Shown in pieces: positions 55,801-62,769 of a stretch of DNA of 64,000 nt. Both the position numbers and the translations under genes were made by a program. The notes under the pieces are model-generated. The model had not been told where the DNA came from. It ran no database searches and saw only the letters and a list, made by a program, of their open reading frames with translations. The stretch comes from Stictocephala bisonia (Eukaryota > Arthropoda > Insecta > Hemiptera > Membracidae), in the NCBI GenBank assembly GCA_035578905.1, contig JAQJVL010000575.1:413001-477000 (forward strand), read 5' to 3'. Positions within the stretch are counted from its first letter, which is position 1. Each line of letters opens with the position of its first letter.

Positions 55801-56760
55801 CAATTTTTTCAAGCTTTATTCGGATTTTGATTAAAATTTCGGTTAGGATGCAAATTACAACTAAAAATGTTTTAGTAACAACCCCACTATGCCGGGACTG
55901 GAGGCCAAAGCCATAATTCAAGTTGTTGAAGGTTGTTTACATAAAATCTGGCTATATGATAACTGAACAGCTGTTTTAAGATTATTTTTTTCTATACTTT
56001 TATTTAAATAAAATAAGTGTTTCGTCTGTACATTCCTTAGAAAGGAGAGTTTGTGCCAGTTGCCTGGTACCATTTATTAAGCCTGGATGTAAAACTATTA
56101 GATATTTTTACGTCATAAAAAATAGCTGTAAAACAATAACAATACTAAATATTTGACCTGTTGCTTTTAACAGTTGTATAGTACAGGTTATCTACTAATG
56201 TTAACCGATCGAGTTGACACGAGCTTAGTGACTGGTGGGATTCGCATGCAGCGTTGTCCCATGGTATATAATGTATATTATATTGCTAGTGTTAATTTAT
56301 ATCATATTTCTTGTAGTTTACTCGGTCTTTAGAAATAAAGAATTAATTGAGGTTTGATTATAATGGATGTTTCATGGCTTACAATAAGTAAAGAAATATT
56401 TATTTTATTATTTAAATTAACAGAAAACTCTTTGCAGTAGTGCTAAATCTGCAACTTAAAAGCAGCATGTGAATTCAGTGTAAATTTATTTTAAAAAACA
56501 ATTTATAATACAGTCAAAATTAAATTTATGTTGAAATGTGCTAACCAGGCGATTGTCTTAGTTGCAGAGCATATGTTGTGTAAATATTTAAGTTGAATAT
56601 AGGAGTCCCTTCAAGTTTGTATTTGTTTTAAATACTAATCAATTTATTTGTTTCAGAACAGTAGATCCTGAAGACAAGTCTGTATCAATAGCCTTATCGG
56701 AAATGATGTGCAGTATGCTGTCTTACATCCCAAGCCCCATGCTCTTCGGATACATACTAG
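31649..56760 (+). CDS. Organic anion transporting polypeptide (Oatp/SLCO family), partial gene
   Basis: Multi-pass plasma-membrane carrier of the OATP (SLC21/SLCO) family, which moves amphipathic organic anions, and in insects in one member ecdysteroids. Exons placed: 31649-31855, 34802-35014, 37020-37195, 39595-39746, 45272-45436, 46703-46943, 56657-56760. Seen: N-terminal RCG...WLQKFA before helix 1, TLEKRFKIPSQTSG, GLEIGTIFSS of helix 2, the family signature DPRWIGAWWLG, FWVFMPKYMETQF...ANQYTG and the late EDKSVSIALSEMM...YIPSP-LFG. Nearly all introns are phase 1, which makes the chain consistent. The first exon, the exon after 39746, the Kazal-like extracellular exon and the last exon(s) were not found; some should lie in corrupted sequence. 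The paralogue is not assignable. Confidence 0.9.
31856..32109. other. Oatp intron, left part
   Basis: AT-rich intron up to the piggyBac insertion; nothing recognised. Confidence 0.4.
32110..34031 (+). mobile_element. Internally deleted piggyBac element in an Oatp intron
   Basis: Flanked by TTAA on both sides (32106-32109 and 34032-34035). Left TIR CCCTTAAGACTCCTAAGTCC (32111-32130) matches the right end, read inverted, CCCTTAACACTCCTCAGTCC. Further subterminal copies of CTCCTCAGTCCAGTATTNCAG-type sequence occur at about 32153, 32232 and 32276, and inverted near 33933 and 33998. The transposase at 32702-33382 lacks its centre. One extra G between the left TTAA and the TIR is unusual. Non-autonomous. 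Confidence 0.85.
32702..33382 (+). pseudogene. piggyBac transposase remnant: N-terminus joined to C-terminal Cys domain
   Basis: The first frame (from 32702) has an acidic, Ser-rich N-terminus with many D/E residues and LPPPPSEWRQW, typical of piggyBac-like transposases, leading to F-x-L-F-F-T-D-E. A frameshift near 33105 moves to the frame reading QIVQETNKYAKDKIQINTPL, then RTWVDSTVPEMRAFIRIIMN and LNPKPTIQDYF, which belongs to the start of the DDE_Tnp_1_7 domain. Immediately after comes CETCPNHPGLHPGECFKRYH then SMKNYNK and stop, the C-terminal Cys-rich end. The catalytic core between them, some 350 residues, is deleted. Confidence 0.8.
34036..34801. other. Oatp intron, right part
   Basis: Contains a poly-A run at 34139-34154. 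No coding signal until the acceptor of the next Oatp exon. Confidence 0.4.
34802..35014 (+). CDS. Oatp exon: helices 2 and 3
   Basis: Acceptor TGTGTTAG, donor T|GTTAGT at 35015, phase 1 at both ends. Encodes GIITGGLEIGTIFSSITMAY, IGSKGHKTRWVALGTFCTSM and ...LLPYYLYGPGSD, then a Ser/Thr/Asn-rich start of the first large extracellular loop (N-T-T-E-S-S, one possible N-glycosylation sequon NTT). The K-x-x-R-W between helices 2 and 3 fits the family. Confidence 0.88.
35198..35365. mobile_element. Hairpin MITE, about 50-bp arms, in Oatp intron
   Basis: TTACAGTATAAGTATAAAAT, then GTACAAATATTATGGTGATC at the left is matched by GATCACCATAGTATTTGTAC and ATTTTATACTTATATTGTAA at the right. The loop contains TCTGAGGATGGTAAAC. 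168 bp, no coding. Confidence 0.65.
35366..37019. other. Oatp intron
   Basis: No recognised gene or repeat. The part 35940-36560 is GC-richer and may be an old repeat, but no reading frame is conserved. A TA run lies at 36905-36916. Confidence 0.35.
37020..37195 (+). CDS. Probable Oatp exon: end of first extracellular loop and helix 3/4, with in-frame TAA
   Basis: Follows TTTATTTTCAG and fits the phase left by the previous exon (T + CC gives Ser). Reads S-S-S-S-C-G-L-G-V-S-S-K-L-K-N-C-G-W-Q, TAA, then PLLPLPPLPHILLFMSQALG in the same frame: two Cys in an extracellular loop followed by a hydrophobic helix, as expected at this point of an OATP. The right end runs into homopolymer-corrupted sequence, so the donor is not visible. 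The TAA (about 37080) is either a consensus error or shows the exon is dead or misread. Confidence 0.45.
37196..38930. other. Homopolymer-corrupted sequence, segment 1
   Basis: Dominated by runs of G, T, A and C, with many G runs of 6-14 on the + strand. Reading frames here encode Gly, Pro, Phe and Lys runs and have no relation to known proteins. I interpret this as low-accuracy consensus. Oatp intron or exon content cannot be judged. Confidence 0.7.
38931..39330. other. Island of normal sequence in Oatp intron
   Basis: Base runs return to normal between 38931 and about 39330. No gene recognised; tandem repeats begin near 39228. Confidence 0.45.
39228..39480 (+). repeat. Tandem repeat, roughly 45-55 bp units
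   Basis: About five units built on AAAATATCATTGTAGAAAGT followed by a spacer with AAATTGA and GCTC, at about 39248, 39300 (poor), 39345, 39390 and 39430. Homopolymer expansion increases from left to right across the units. Confidence 0.5.
39331..39594. other. Partly corrupted Oatp intron
   Basis: Homopolymer lengths grow through this stretch; includes most of the tandem repeat and the polypyrimidine tract of the next exon. Confidence 0.4.
39595..39746 (+). CDS. Oatp exon carrying the family signature (helices 5-6)
   Basis: The end of this exon reads T-P-P-I-T-N-K-DPRWIGAWWLG (39695-39746), the OATP superfamily signature at the start of helix 6, followed by a proper donor G|GTGAGT at 39747. 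Upstream, G-T-I-R-L-F-G-S-P-L-G-F-W matches the R-x-G-P-x-x-G-F-x-x-G segment of helix 5, but frame shifts occur between the two, in line with base-run errors in this region. The acceptor is TTTCAG before 39595, or TTTTAG before 39607. Confidence 0.8.
39747..43934. other. Oatp intron and homopolymer-corrupted sequence, segment 2
   Basis: 39747-39890 still looks normal; beyond that, homopolymer runs dominate. The expected Oatp exon for the rest of helix 6 and the following cytoplasmic loop should lie between 39747 and 45271 but could not be recognised. Frames such as 43522-43923 are of doubtful origin. Confidence 0.6.
43935..44149. other. Return to normal sequence, Oatp intron
   Basis: Normal base composition. 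A short GC-richer stretch 43960-44110 has no recognisable product. Confidence 0.35.
44150..44398 (+). mobile_element. tRNA-derived SINE, copy 4 plus tail of another copy
   Basis: 44215-44398 carries the SINE body (GCTGGGCTACTAATTAATGA, TTTGTAACAATGACTACAGT, CACTCATCTACACTC, TATCTTGACGGTCGGCGCC) and ends TTAAGAATAAATAAATG. Directly left, 44150-44214 has the same 3' motif (TTCACTCATCTACACTCATC, ATTCGCTCATAACTTGACAA), the end of a second copy. Confidence 0.6.
44844..45045 (+). mobile_element. Short TIR element, family M, copy 2 (best preserved)
   Basis: Left end CATAACTAAAATCTATGTTT and right end AATATAGATTCTAGTTATG are inverted repeats over about 22 bp. About 200 bp. Inside: ATTTACACGATAACCAGAGG and GGCATCCTTAGTGGTATTGC, shared with copy 3 at 57836. 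No coding function. Confidence 0.65.
45272..45436 (+). CDS. Oatp exon: helix 7 region
   Basis: Acceptor TTTTGTTCCAG, donor G|GTAAGT, phase 1 both ends. Encodes FQAMLKRLFKNPLLMCNTFS, YVFYMFGVSGFWVFMPKYME and TQFYMTASEANQYTG. The K-R-L-x-x-N-P start, G-F-x-x-F-x-P-K-Y-x-E-x-Q-F and A-N-x-Y-T-G are standard OATP features. Sequence quality is good here. Confidence 0.9.
45730..46702. other. Homopolymer-corrupted sequence, segment 3
   Basis: Base-run inflation again. Intron between two Oatp exons. Confidence 0.55.
46703..46943 (+). CDS. Probable Oatp exon: helices 8-9, damaged by base-run errors
   Basis: Acceptor ATCTTTTATAG and strong donor GTAAGTATT at 46944. The phase fits the preceding exon (G + GG). 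Reads G-M-G-G-L-G-L-F-L-G-L and F-G-V-W-V-F-R-F, then a basic/Pro/Ser segment with R-P-x-x-F, a hydrophobic stretch after frame slips, and finally L-N-F-Q-N-W-K-K-T-N-D-G-T. In OATPs the YTG exon is followed by a Gly-rich helix, a R-F/K-x-x-P-x-A-R loop, a helix and a polar extracellular start ending near NDG. The order fits, but the frame breaks and no single reading is safe. Confidence 0.5.
46996..47080 (+). repeat. tRNA-like (Leu/Ser type) fragment in corrupted sequence
   Basis: AGTGGCTGAGTGGTCTAAAGC, starting near 46998, matches the A box and D-arm of class II tRNAs; 60 bases on, AGGGTTTTAAAATTC could be a base-run-inflated GGTTCAAATTC B box. A tRNA gene or SINE head cannot be told apart here. 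Confidence 0.35.
47081..51789. other. Homopolymer-corrupted sequence, segment 4 (brief normal patch near 47.47-47.60 kb)
   Basis: Extreme base runs. The Oatp exon for the Kazal-like Cys-rich extracellular loop is expected between 46944 and 56656 and may be hidden here. No frame can be trusted. Confidence 0.65.
51790..53223. other. Oatp intron, normal sequence
   Basis: AT-rich. A strong-looking acceptor (TTTCTCTTTCCAG) at about 52626-52638 is followed by a 41-codon frame rich in Cys (T-G-T at 52640 onward: C-I-D-T-S-C-L-P-V-C), but it does not match the OATP Kazal pattern convincingly and lacks a clear donor. Confidence 0.4.
53224..53670. mobile_element. Long palindromic (hairpin) element, about 210-bp arms
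   Basis: TTGATAGGAATGTTTTCTAT at the left end is matched by ATAGAAAACATTCCTATCTA at the right; internally, AAAGTTCTTATCAATT/AATTGATAAGAACTTT, GGCTTCTAG/CTAGAAGCC, TTGTAATCCT/AGGATTACAA and ACATTACTTTCATATG/CATGAAAGTAATGTAT pair up. The centre at about 53433 is TTTTATATTGATTTAAATCA, itself palindromic and partly duplicated. The arms differ by small indels. No coding. Confidence 0.75.
53676..53952 (-). mobile_element. tRNA-derived SINE, copy 5
   Basis: Near-identical in structure to copy 1 at 5367-5634: (plus strand) AAGACGCC, TATGGGCGAATATGGATTTC, CGAATGAGTGT, GGCCGACTATTC, AGCCGGTGATTATCAGCTGA, then the box B complement TGGGATCAAACGGAGAACC and the box A complement near 53920-53950. Abuts the right end of the palindromic element. 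Confidence 0.75.
53953..54714. other. Oatp intron
   Basis: Nothing coding. 54480-54610 is unusually rich in CCACC words just before the minisatellite. Confidence 0.4.
54715..54925 (+). repeat. 36-bp minisatellite, about six units
   Basis: Unit: CATACACGTACAGTG, RTATT, then ACCCACCCACCCGCC or variants. The length is a multiple of three, so an open frame of repeated T-R-T-V-x-F-T-H-P-P results by chance. One related single unit lies near 58068-58102 (CCACTTCTACACGTACGATG, GTATTT). Confidence 0.8.
54926..55440. other. Oatp intron
   Basis: AT-rich, nothing recognised. Confidence 0.4.
55440..55900 (+). repeat. Interspersed repeat with internal duplication
   Basis: Contains the widely seen invertebrate repeat phrase TTTTTTGAAATTTGGTATGT and GTGTCTGTCCATATGTG-like text, then two imperfect tandem units each starting TTTTATGGGCAA and containing GATTTTGATTA and GTTTTAGTAA or ATTTTAGTAA. 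Class unknown; no coding frame. Confidence 0.4.
55901..56656. other. Oatp intron
   Basis: No features recognised until the acceptor of the next exon. Confidence 0.4.
56657..56760 (+). CDS. Oatp exon: helices 10-11 region
   Basis: Acceptor TTTGTTTCAG, donor G|GTAGAA, incoming phase 2, outgoing phase 1. Encodes T-V-D-P-E-D-K-S-V-S-I-A-L-S-E-M-M-C-S-M-L-S then YIPSPMLFGYILG. The ...V-x-x-E-D-K-S-x-A-L-G/S block followed by Y-I-P-x-P-x-L-F-G is one of the best conserved C-terminal segments of the OATP family. The last exon (with the C-x-x-W-G-x-C-G-x-x-G-x-C-W type end) is not seen to the right. Confidence 0.88.
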
Positions 56761-56867
56761 GTAGAATGTTTGATATTTTTTGTATCAGATACGTATAAAA
56801 TTCATTCTGTTTATTTCCTTATGATCTAACATAAGCAGTTACAGCAGAAATCCTTACATTCTTACAT

Positions 56868-57066
56868 ATGAGACGCCGACACAACGTTGTGCGTATTTTA
56901 AGGCGAATATGAATGGTTTTATGAGTGTAGATGAGTGTAGTCTGGTTACTAACTGAGTTCAACTGTTCCTCAGAAAGGGCAATTTATTAATAGCCCAACA
57001 GCCAGGACAACTAAGGGACCTACAGCTTTACGTGGAATCCGAACCACGTAGTGGTGGTCTGACTTT
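56868..57066 (-). mobile_element. tRNA-derived SINE, copy 6
   Basis: On the minus strand: GGTTCGGATTCCACGTAAAG (box B), GTAGGTCCCTTAGTTGTCC, GGCTATTAATAAATTGCCC, TTCTGAGGAACAGTTGAAC and the end GGCGTCTCATATG. Matches the subtype of copy 2 (30326-30766) rather than copy 1 in the promoter part. Confidence 0.65.
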
Positions 57067-57835
57067 CCCCACTTCATTCCCCTCCTGCATAGAATAACAA
57101 CAGTCCTTTTAGTTTGTTTAGTTGGAAAATGGTTATTAACCCTTAAAAAACTGAATAATCTTACTGCAGCGGCATCTGCCTGACCAGGTTATATTTAGCA
57201 AATACTAAGGAAAGTTTAGATGACACTGAATGAAACAAATTCTAAATGTTTTAATGTGATTGTTTCTGGTATATCTAAACCAGTCTACTAAAAGTGAACA
57301 ATTTAGGAAAGAAATTTTAATTCCATGTAAAAAATAATGTTTTGATTTTAAGCTGTATCCCTTTCTGCAATTGAAGCCTAAGCCTACATACTATTACCAA
57401 ATCTTTTTTTATTTACATCCAATCCGGGTCTACCTGTATCTCCACTAGGTCCAAGCACTCAGTTTTGTATATTTGTCCATCTCTCGACTTTTACTTGCAT
57501 CATTATAATTATTATCACCACCCTACATCCTAAGTAGAAGTGGAGAAAGGTATTGAAAGGTATCAATTTTCGTATATTCTACATATGCATGATTATAGCG
57601 ACAGTGCACGTATGCTGTTCTATGATAGGACAGCATTTAAATATATTGTTTGTGGACCAAGATCTTAGCTGAATGTTAGTTGTGGTTGAAATCGTACGAG
57701 ATATAGGTAAAGAAGGGTTTGGACGCTTGAAACTTGACATTTTTAATTTGCAAGTATGAAAAATAAACTAGATAATTCATTGAATTCATTGCAATATAAG
57801 TATTCTCACTAATATTACCAGTATTTATAAATTAT
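57067..57835. other. Downstream intron or intergenic sequence
   Basis: No gene recognised; still within or beyond the Oatp gene, whose end is not seen. Confidence 0.4.
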
Positions 57836-57975
57836 CATTATAACTAGAATCTATGTTTTCCAGTGACAACCACGTCAAGGTTCTATTTACACTATTAACA
57901 AGATAACCAGAAGTTTCACCCATACTGTGATGTGAGGCATCCTTAGTGATATCGCCGATACCTAAAAATACAAGA
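57836..57975 (+). mobile_element. Short TIR element, family M, copy 3 (right end lost)
   Basis: Begins TAACTAGAATCTATGTTTTC and continues ACTATTAACAAGATAACCAG and GGCATCCTTAGTGATATCGC, parallel to copy 2. The matching right-hand inverted end is absent. Confidence 0.55.
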
Positions 57976-58798
57976 AAGAAATTCGTAACATCCTAGATAC
58001 TGATTAATAGGGTCTATGTATAATTATCTTGCGATAACATAGAAACTCTACTCAAGACCCCTGGTACCCACCCGTCCACTTCTACACGTACGATGGTATT
58101 TAAAACTTTGATTGCGGATCCCGTACTTTTACAGAGTAGCGTAACTTCCAAAGAATGCGGATCCCGTAGTTTGACGAGATCGATGTTTTAATTTTGTAAA
58201 ATAGCCTTTTGAGTATTAATACAAAGTCTGATATCTAAATGGTCTCTAGTGATGTTAGTGAGCCGTTTCACCGCTAGAATGCGCACACGTAATGTTTTTA
58301 GCCAGAATGATTGAGTTGTAGCCGCTAGACTGCACTGCTTTTGTCTGCACGTTTCAGAACCATCTTTAGTGAGTGGACTCTATTTCAAAGTGTAACTAGA
58401 GCATGTAAATAAAAAGTTAGTATTTTATTAGTACTTATTTTTACTTAGTTGTGTATGAATGAATAGGAAATAAATTATGTTAAAAATTATTTTGCATGCT
58501 CTATTGCCCTTGGTTTGATATTTGTTGATGTTGTAAAACACTATTACTAAAAATGGACTTTTACATCTCATTATTTTGGATGAGATGAAAAAATGTGATT
58601 TTTTAATTGCATACTGATAAAAGGAAGAAGAAATATAGAATCCAGATATGTAAGTAGAACTTTTCTATGTTTAATGGTTTTAAATCTATTAATTTAAAAG
58701 AAGTATCAAAATCATTCTTCAAATGGCTTCCGTATTTAGAACCAACACTCAAAGTGTTAAAGAGTCTCAGTGATACTGAGGAGGGAAAACGTCTAGTT
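57976..58798. other. Intergenic or intron sequence
   Basis: Contains one minisatellite-like unit (58068-58102), and GCGGATCCCGTA twice (near 58114 and 58160). Nothing coding. Confidence 0.4.
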
Positions 58799-59866
58799 AT
58801 CTTATAAATAATAATAATAATAATAATAATTTTTATTTGCCACACAAATTTTACATCATTGACAATGTCATAGCAGCAGCTATTGCAATAGCTTGTGTCA
58901 TACATACTAATTACTAAAATTAGACTATTTATGAATCTACCAGTAGACTTTAAAGTCAAATTAGTAATAAAAAATGTGTACTTTAAAAATTAAAAATTAA
59001 GGTCAATTGCGTTAAAAAATTCATCTAAATTGTAAAATGGGTTTTTTAAAAGCCAGCAGTAAAATTTATTTTTGAATTCAGAAAAAGAGTACTGATTAAT
59101 TTTAGGTTCCAAAAAATTGTAAACCCTAAGGGACAATACTATATGACTATCCAGAGTCTTATTCAAACGATAAAAGAAAGTCAATTTTAGCATTCTTCTT
59201 TCCACGTGTATTATAGTTATGGAAAGATTGTTTGAATTTTAAAAATTCTGAATTTGTAATAGTATAAGTAACCAAGTCAAATATGTAAAGATTTATAATG
59301 GTTTGAAATTGGAAATCAATAAAAAGTGGTTTGCAGTGTTCTCTGGAGTCACATTTCTTAAGAACTCTTAAAGTTTTTTTTTGTAAAGTTAATAGTTCTT
59401 TAATTCTGGTACAATTACCATAAAGAACTAAACCGTACCTGAATACAGACTGAAAATATGCAAAATAGGCTGTTCTTATATAATTTTTTGGTACAATATC
59501 GTTCAATCTATTCAAAAGATAAATTACCCTTGATAGTCGTTTATTTAAATAGTCTATGTGATCGTTCCAGGTTAGCTGATTGTCAATATAAACCCCCAAA
59601 AATTTAATCGAATCCACAAAATTTTCATTCAATGAAATAGAACTAGGCTTAAGATGAAATAGTGTTTTTTGTTTTATTACAATTTAGCAAAAATCCATTT
59701 GAATTAAACCAATTTAAAGCTTTAGAAAGAGTCTCATTAGCCATAATTTCCAGATCATTAATGTTTTTGCTTACGTTAAAGAAAGTTGTGTCATCGGCGT
59801 AAATGTGACACCTGACACCTTGATGAGGGTAGTTACGCACCAGCTGGAGAAATAACTCACAAAAAC
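58799..59866 (-). mobile_element. Non-LTR retrotransposon fragment (element D), interrupted on its 5' side
   Basis: Minus-strand reverse transcriptase: from 59866 down, CHIYADDTTFF (catalytic DD), ALNWFNSNGFLLNCNKTK, a frameshift near 59640, IKFLGVYIDNQLTWNDHIDY, FQSVFRYGLVLYGN, LQKKTLRVLKKCDSREHCKP, HNYNTRGKKN, a second frameshift near 59165, then NKFYCWLLKNPFYNLDEFF and stop. The 3' UTR ends in a TAA microsatellite at about 58806-58830. The gene stops abruptly upstream of YADD at 59866, where LTR-like sequence begins. Confidence 0.82.
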
Positions 59867-60899
59867 TGATGGTTCACCACACTGACTGAGTTCGTGGACT
59901 TTACCGGAGTGTATTCCGTATACTGAATTTAGTAAATTATTCACAATATTACCTAAAACGTAGTGCTGGTTGGCCTAATAAATGGATCGGTTGGGAGCTT
60001 TTTTATTGAAAACAGCAACACAATTATAGGCAATATGAGTGTTTTATTAATAAAAATTGTTAAGTTTTAGTGAATTTAGAACCTTGACACAAGTTAATTT
60101 ACAAGTTTACAGTTAGTATGAAATCTTTTAAAATAAACAATATAAAATTAATATAATTTGTAGTTAGTTAACAACGTGGTTATTCTAAGATACAACAATT
60201 TAAATTCCAACAAATCTAATTTCAATTAATAATTAACGGCGCTTGCCATTGTCTGTGCTGTCTCTAAATGAATTTAGTTACGGTTACAAATTAAATATGA
60301 TTACTGAAAACTAATACGCGAATTTACATAAATTGAACAGATATGGCAAGCCCGGGAATCAAGGGAAACCGCGCTACTTACTACATGTACTCGCGATCAC
60401 GGTTGCAGGCAGACAGATCGAGAGGGCTGGCTGGCTTCATCCCCAAGCCAGTATTAGAAATATTGTCAACCAATCACGCGAAAGGACGTTTGATCGTATG
60501 ACTTTCTAGGCCGTATGGTGCTGCACTCCAGCCCTGAACGATTCATCAAGTAACTAACATTGGTATGTTAGGGTTACTGGAACGTTGCAATATCTCTCAG
60601 TTTTCGAGTCTTGGGCTGCAATTGGAAGTCACGTGACATCACGCCACCACATTCCATACTGGCCCAGTATAGATAAATCAATACTTTTGCCTTTCCCACT
60701 GAACCCAGTATTCACTCATATTAATTTAAAATGGTGTAACAAAAACTAAAGGGAGGCAAAATTTAATTATTATTATTAAATTTGAAGTTACATTAAAACA
60801 CAAAAACAAATAGAGGGTGTAATTTATTTTATTTTATTTAGACGGCCCACAAAGGTGGTATTTTCATTTATTTATTAAATAAATTAACGGGCCGTCACA
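59867..60899 (-). repeat. Probable 3' LTR of a Ty3/gypsy element
   Basis: On the minus strand this begins TGTGACGGCCCG (plus 60888-60899), directly after a purine-rich tract, and may end ...GGTGAACCATCA at 59867, i.e. TG...CA ends and about 1.03 kb. The right boundary is well supported by the tract and TGTGACGG start; the left boundary is a guess based on where the interrupted non-LTR gene ends. The other LTR is outside the window. Confidence 0.45.
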
Positions 60900-60914
60900 C
60901 CCTCCCCACCTTTA
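60900..60914 (-). promoter_or_regulatory. Polypurine tract of the gypsy element
   Basis: Minus strand AAAGGTGGGGAGGG sits immediately before the LTR start TGTGACGG, the position and composition of the plus-strand primer of LTR retrotransposons. Confidence 0.6.
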
Positions 60915-62769
60915 GTTGGTGCCAGTCCCTTGGCACCTATTGAGGTGACTATAGACCGTCATCCTCCAATAGCAAAACCCCTCTGTACCGACAGAGTGGT
61001 CTTCTCCCTTTTGTCACCAATAAAAATTGAATTTACTCACGATTCCACTTGATAGTCAATGGGCGAGACAAAAGCAAATGCATTTAAGTTTGGAGAGCAA
61101 TCGTTAATTTATTAATACACTTTTTGTTTCGATACCTCTCATTACGATGCCGCATTGTTAATTCATGTTATTCAATTCATCAAGATTTTTCACTTTCGAA
61201 AACGAGATTTTATACTTAAAAAAAAACAACAATCGGTTCCCCTTTCATCCTTGTTTAAGCAAATCAATTAAAAAATTAACATTTGTAATATGTCAATGTC
61301 AGACAATAATATAACAGCAATATAATTCATAAAACACATTTCACAAACTAGTGAAACCCTATCTGATCAAAACACCCTATACTAACCATAATACATAATA
61401 CTATTCTTATAATAACAATAACACATAATAATATTCAAATACCATCAATAACACACAATGTTATTCATATACCAGCAGTAATACATAATAATATTCATAT
61501 ACACTAACAATAACACACCTAAATTAAACCAAAGACACTGTGAAGACAACACTTGTATTAAAAGATTCCAATCACCAACTATGTTATCTATTTCATATAG
61601 TAAGAAATATATTCAAGCTGCTACATTTGTTAATACTAAGCATTGTAAAATAATTTACACATAACTACTACGCAGTATTGAATGGAGTAAATAAAGGTAG
61701 TCACGGTTGAATGACGCCAGCATTTTCACTCAAACGAGACTTATTTTGGGCTAATTCATTTCATTTAACATTTTATTCTTAAAATACAATGTCCTTTGGT
61801 GAAGGGTATGATACGATCCAGCTGAGGGAAGTGATAGGATTAGGTAAAAGGAGTGTTTGGATTGCGCGCTTACCTTCTCGTAGTACCCAGCCAAAGTACA
61901 TCATTATATACATTACAATTTAATTTTACAATAGTTTTATTTTTAACAAAACAATAAATTATTCCCCATTCCTTTTCACTTTTAAAAAATACAACAACCA
62001 AAGAAAAATCATTAATGCCTAAACAAATATTAAAGTTGGGTACCCAAACATCAATTAATTAAATGATACATTCTACTCATTATATTCATTATACTTATTA
62101 GCAACTTACATTAATCTCAGGGTAAGCACAGTTACCAACTATATGACTTACCTAATAATAATTCCATTAATAATTAAACAGTCCAGTTCTGATCAGAATT
62201 TTTGTTCCACTGACGAAGTCTTTCTTCTTGACAAAACGACACAAAAGTACTCGGTTTGTTACTAACAAAATAGACAATAGTGTTCACATTAGATAAATGA
62301 CACGCGGACCCGGAAAACCTAATTACATTGTAACGTTACTTCTTAACACTTCTCGTTAATACTCAAGGGACTGCAGTCCATTGGCCAGGCCAAGAATGTT
62401 GATCAGGCAGCGGCTGCATAAATCAGCTGGTGGCCAGTGGGTTAGGAAGGGCCAACAAGGCTCGACCCGCCCTTGGTTGCGTCTGGCCGAGGCAGTGGTT
62501 GACGCCCCCTCTGTCCCTCTCTCTCTCCTGGTCACCTCTCACGGCCGGTCTCGCACCCTGGTCTGCTGGAGCTGCCTCATGCCCTTACATAAGAGAACAA
62601 GGATTACTCTTAAGTCTAAAATATATTCTTACCTCCACTAGTTTACTATTAATATACACATCAGTCTACACATTAATTAAGCAAAAACATTACTCTAACT
62701 TTATACACTATGTCGCAAGGCTAGCAAATTCATTGCTAGGCAATGGCGAGCATACTTTAATTGATCCTT
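60915..62769 (-). other. Untranslated 3' region of the gypsy element, no env recognised
   Basis: About 1.85 kb between the integrase stop and the polypurine tract. No envelope-like frame is visible; the frames at 62381-62641 and 62430-63008 on the + strand are in the opposite direction to the element and partly overlap the integrase gene. The stretch 61380-61530 has repeated AATA-CACA-type words (AATAACACA, AATACATAATA). Confidence 0.4.
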
